A DNA stretch of 8,958 nt from Pseudomonadota bacterium (GTDB lineage Bacteria > Pseudomonadota > Alphaproteobacteria > Reyranellales > Reyranellaceae). Under the pieces are notes generated by a model that was not told where the DNA came from, ran no database searches, and saw only the letters and a list, made by a program, of their open reading frames with translations. The number at the start of each line of letters is the position of its first letter. The stretch's first letter is position 1. Of the stretch, positions 6,708 through 8,958 are shown piece by piece. The stretch spans positions 1 to 8,958 of the forward strand of contig JAEZHS010000521.1 of NCBI GenBank assembly GCA_023436825.1, given 5' to 3'. The translations under genes and the position numbers were made by a program.

Positions 6708-8958
6708 TCAGCGCACCTGCAGGATCGCCACCGCGGCCTGGCCGCTTAAAACATCCGTCGCGCGTACCTGCCATTGGCCGGGCATGTCGTCGAGAGCAAG
6801 CGGCAGATGCCACAGGGTGCCTCCCGGCGGCACACGCACGGTTCCTGACGCCAGCGGCACGACCTGTCCCTTCGGACCGACGACATCCAGCCGCATGACA
6901 TGGGCCGCGGCTGACGCCGGCCCATCCAGTTCCAGCCGGAAGGTGACCAGATCGCCCAACGCGGCCTGCGCGGGACCTGACAAGGTCGGTGCCGGCAGCG
7001 GCGCGGCCGACAATGCCAGCAGCACGGGCTCGATCGGGCCGAGGTGCAGGACGAGCCGGTCGGTGAGCACCGCCGGCGCGCCGTCGCGCAGGGATCGCAC
7101 CCAGAGCCGTGCCGGCAGGCGCAGTTCCATCGGCCGCTCGCCTTCCGTTCCATCCTGACGCTGGATGCCGGCGATCGTCATGCCGCCGCTGCGGAACAGG
7201 CGTATCTCCAGGTCCGCCGCCGGTTGGCCGGTCGCGTCCAGCAGCGCTACTGGCGGATGCACGCCGGCCTCGGCCAGCAGCGCGGCCATTTCGGCCGGTG
7301 GCGCCTTCTCCGCCTGCAGGCTCGCGGCGAGGCGCAGGCGCCGGCTGCCAATCAGGTCCGCGAAAGGTGCTGCATCCCGCCGGCGGCCGAGCGCATCCCG
7401 CTCGCCGGGCGGCACATCGGCCAGGATGAGGCCACCCGCCTCGGCAAAACGGTGCACGGCGCCGATCTCCTCATCCGACAGGGCGATGCTGTGCGGGAGC
7501 ACGAGAAGCCGCGTGCCATCCCGAGCGAGTTCGCCCGCCGAGAGCGCTTCCGGCGTGATCCAGCGCGGCTGCACGCCAAGCCCGACCAAGGCCCGTGCCG
7601 CCCGGCGCGTCGCGGCGCGCCAGGGATTGTCCGCTCCTTCCGCTTCCGCGTCGCGCTCCACCCAGGCATCGCCGCCCGGGCGCCGGTCCAGAAGCCAGGT
7701 CATCCGGAAGCTGGCCTGCGAGTAGAGGATCGCGACCTGTCCCGGCGCAGGTTGCGCCGCGAGCAGCTGCGCGCCCAAGGCGCCGGTCTGCTCGCGCCAC
7801 ATCGCGGCGAACAGTTCGCCCCGCGCGCCGGGCTGGCCGTCCGCGCGGACGACGCTGCCGTCCTCATCCCAGATGATGGTCCCCTGTGCGCCCAGCAGCC
7901 ATGCCCGCCACAGGCGATGCTGCTCCGACGCGCCGGCGCCGAAGCAGGTGACCAGCACCCGCAAATCCGGATTCAAGGAGCGTGCGATTTCGATGGCGTT
8001 CCCGCCGTCGTAGATCTCCATCGCGTCGACGGCAGGCGCGAGCTGTCCATAGTCGTAGCCGCCCCAGCCCGGCACCTGGCCTCCCTCGAGGGCGGCAAGG
8101 GCCTCCGGATCGCCGCGGTGGATGGCGTTCGTGCCGGCGCGTACGGCCCGGGCGAATGCGACGTCCATCCATGCCTTGAACTCCATCCAGGAGGGCACGG
8201 CCGCCTCGCTTCTGAGCGCGTCGCGGGTCAGGGCAGGGGTGACGGCGTCCCACGTCGGGAAGTCGGTTCCCCAGGCGCGGTTCAGGGCGGCCAGGTTTCC
8301 GTGGCGCTCCTTCAGCCACGCTCGCATGCCTTGCAGCGAGGAAGGCGAGAGATCGAAGTCCCAGGCCGCCGCGAGATCGGCGATGCCGCTCTCGTCAGCC
8401 AGGTTGTGAAAGAGCGGACGATAGGCGGCCTGCGCGCGTGCGGTCTCCGTCAGCCTGGCCTCGATGCTCGCGAGCCACGCCGGATCGGAGAGGCTGGGTT
8501 GGCGATGGAAAACGGTCAGGTCATCCGGATTGCGCCGGTGCCGGGCCTTGGTCTGGTCGAACAGCCAGGTCACCGAGCGCGGCGGCATCCAGCGGTGGTA
8601 GGGGGCGTAGAAGTCGGTCGCCAGGTTTTCGGTGTACCAGCGCAGCCCCGCCGACAGCCGCTGTTCCGCACCGTCCCGGCCGGCCTGCGAGAGCGGCTGC
8701 AGCAGCTTGGTCCCGGTGATCCCGAGCCTGCGCAGCGCGGGCAGGTTGGCCGCAGGCTGATCCTGCCACATCACGACCTGGTACTGCGGCCATCCCGGAG
8801 GAGGACGGACGAAGAACCTGGCCTCGGCCTGCGTTTCCGCACCGGAACCGGCGGGCCTGAAGCGGGCCGTGAGTCGGTGCGCGGTCGTCCGCGCGCGGCG
8901 CAGGTCGAGGCGGGCCGCAATCTCCGGCTGCGGCTCCGCCCGCGTGATGCGTTGCCGG
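6708..8958 (-). CDS. GH42-like (beta-galactosidase-type) glycoside hydrolase family protein, 5' end beyond window
   Basis: The frame is open from the window edge to a TGA at 6708-6710, giving 749 visible residues. The true start lies outside: residues before the internal GTG at 8774 (for example PPPGWPQYQVVMWQDQ) read as normal protein. A TIM-barrel part comes first (visible residues about 50-400). It includes FHNLADESGIADL (183-195), whose Glu189 sits where GH42 enzymes have the acid/base, and the WLKERHGNLAALNRAWGTDF segment (214-233), a typical GH42 helix. A GH42 trimerisation-like Rossmann domain follows (about 407-520), from VAILYS to the RLLVLPHSIALSDEEIGAVHRFAEAGGLILADVP region. The last part, about 600-749, looks like beta-sandwich modules. 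I cannot point to a clear nucleophile Glu, so activity and sugar are unproven. The gene ends 26 bp before the sheath gene, which suggests one transcript. Whether it serves the sheath machine or is just an adjacent gene is unknown. Confidence 0.72.
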   Translation of the reverse strand, partial: RQRITRAEPQPEIAARLDLRRARTTAHRLTARFRPAGSGAETQAEARFFVRPPPGWPQYQVVMWQDQPAANLPALRRLGITGTKLLQPLSQAGRDGAEQRLSAGLRWYTENLATDFYAPYHRWMPPRSVTWLFDQTKARHRRNPDDLTVFHRQPSLSDPAWLASIEARLTETARAQAAYRPLFHNLADESGIADLAAAWDFDLSPSSLQGMRAWLKERHGNLAALNRAWGTDFPTWDAVTPALTRDALRSEAAVPSWMEFKAWMDVAFARAVRAGTNAIHRGDPEALAALEGGQVPGWGGYDYGQLAPAVDAMEIYDGGNAIEIARSLNPDLRVLVTCFGAGASEQHRLWRAWLLGAQGTIIWDEDGSVVRADGQPGARGELFAAMWREQTGALGAQLLAAQPAPGQVAILYSQASFRMTWLLDRRPGGDAWVERDAEAEGADNPWRAATRRAARALVGLGVQPRWITPEALSAGELARDGTRLLVLPHSIALSDEEIGAVHRFAEAGGLILADVPPGERDALGRRRDAAPFADLIGSRRLRLAASLQAEKAPPAEMAALLAEAGVHPPVALLDATGQPAADLEIRLFRSGGMTIAGIQRQDGTEGERPMELRLPARLWVRSLRDGAPAVLTDRLVLHLGPIEPVLLALSAAPLPAPTLSGPAQAALGDLVTFRLELDGPASAAAHVMRLDVVGPKGQVVPLASGTVRVPPGGTLWHLPLALDDMPGQWQVRATDVLSGQAAVAILQVR

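Noticed and set aside
6682..6813. N-terminal extension of the sheath frame to 6813
   Set aside because: It would overlap the end of the upstream hydrolase gene by about 100 bp and adds non-sheath-like residues. AGGAGG lies at the correct distance from the ATG at 6681.
6025..7158. 377-residue open frame on the plus strand spanning the sheath and hydrolase genes
   Set aside because: It crosses two well-supported minus-strand genes and their spacer, and encodes a low-complexity product without motifs.
8772..8774. GTG as the true start of the hydrolase-like gene
   Set aside because: The frame stays open to the window edge and the preceding 61 codons read as ordinary protein, so the gene begins outside the window.
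1..8958. CRISPR array, tRNA, rRNA, insertion sequence or attachment site
   Set aside because: I saw no regularly spaced direct repeats, cloverleaf-like sequence, transposase frame or terminal inverted repeats on either strand.

Overview
This is a GC-rich window with dense coding, and every gene I can support lies on the minus strand, so transcription runs from high to low coordinates. Codon use and gene families fit a high-GC proteobacterium, most likely an alphaproteobacterium. That is an impression from style, not a proof, and the window holds no rRNA, tRNA or other taxonomic marker.

Two transcription units are visible. The upstream one (8958 down to 4201) begins with a large glycoside-hydrolase-like protein (GH42-type fold) whose 5' end lies beyond the window edge. 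After 26 bp comes a compact contractile tail-sheath protein of the phage-tail / extracellular contractile injection system (eCIS) type. A 159 bp gap then leads to a protein with an N-terminal peptidoglycan-binding-like domain and a long unrecognised C-terminal part. Tube, baseplate, spike and AAA+ genes of a contractile machine are not in the window. They would have to lie beyond 8958 or elsewhere, or the sheath is an orphan.

The downstream unit (4174 down to the left edge) is a catabolic operon: an IclR-family regulator, then after 21 bp hyuA (hydantoinase A / oxoprolinase-type ATPase subunit), then after 12 bp hyuB (hydantoinase B subunit, cut by position 1). HyuA and HyuB together should form an ATP-dependent amidohydrolase or carboxylase of the N-methylhydantoinase / 5-oxoprolinase / acetone-acetophenone carboxylase superfamily. 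The substrate cannot be read from the sequence.

The 86 bp between the two units (4115-4200) is the most structured non-coding DNA here. It holds a perfect TTGACA -35-like hexamer, a 16 bp near-palindrome that overlaps the iclR start codon, further GTTC/GAAC half-sites, and a separate CCGACT/AGTCGG inverted repeat over the -35. This looks like an autoregulated promoter for iclR-hyuA-hyuB. The part of the window most worth following up is the hydrolase-sheath-peptidoglycan-binding trio. No stretch longer than 300 bases lacks a gene.
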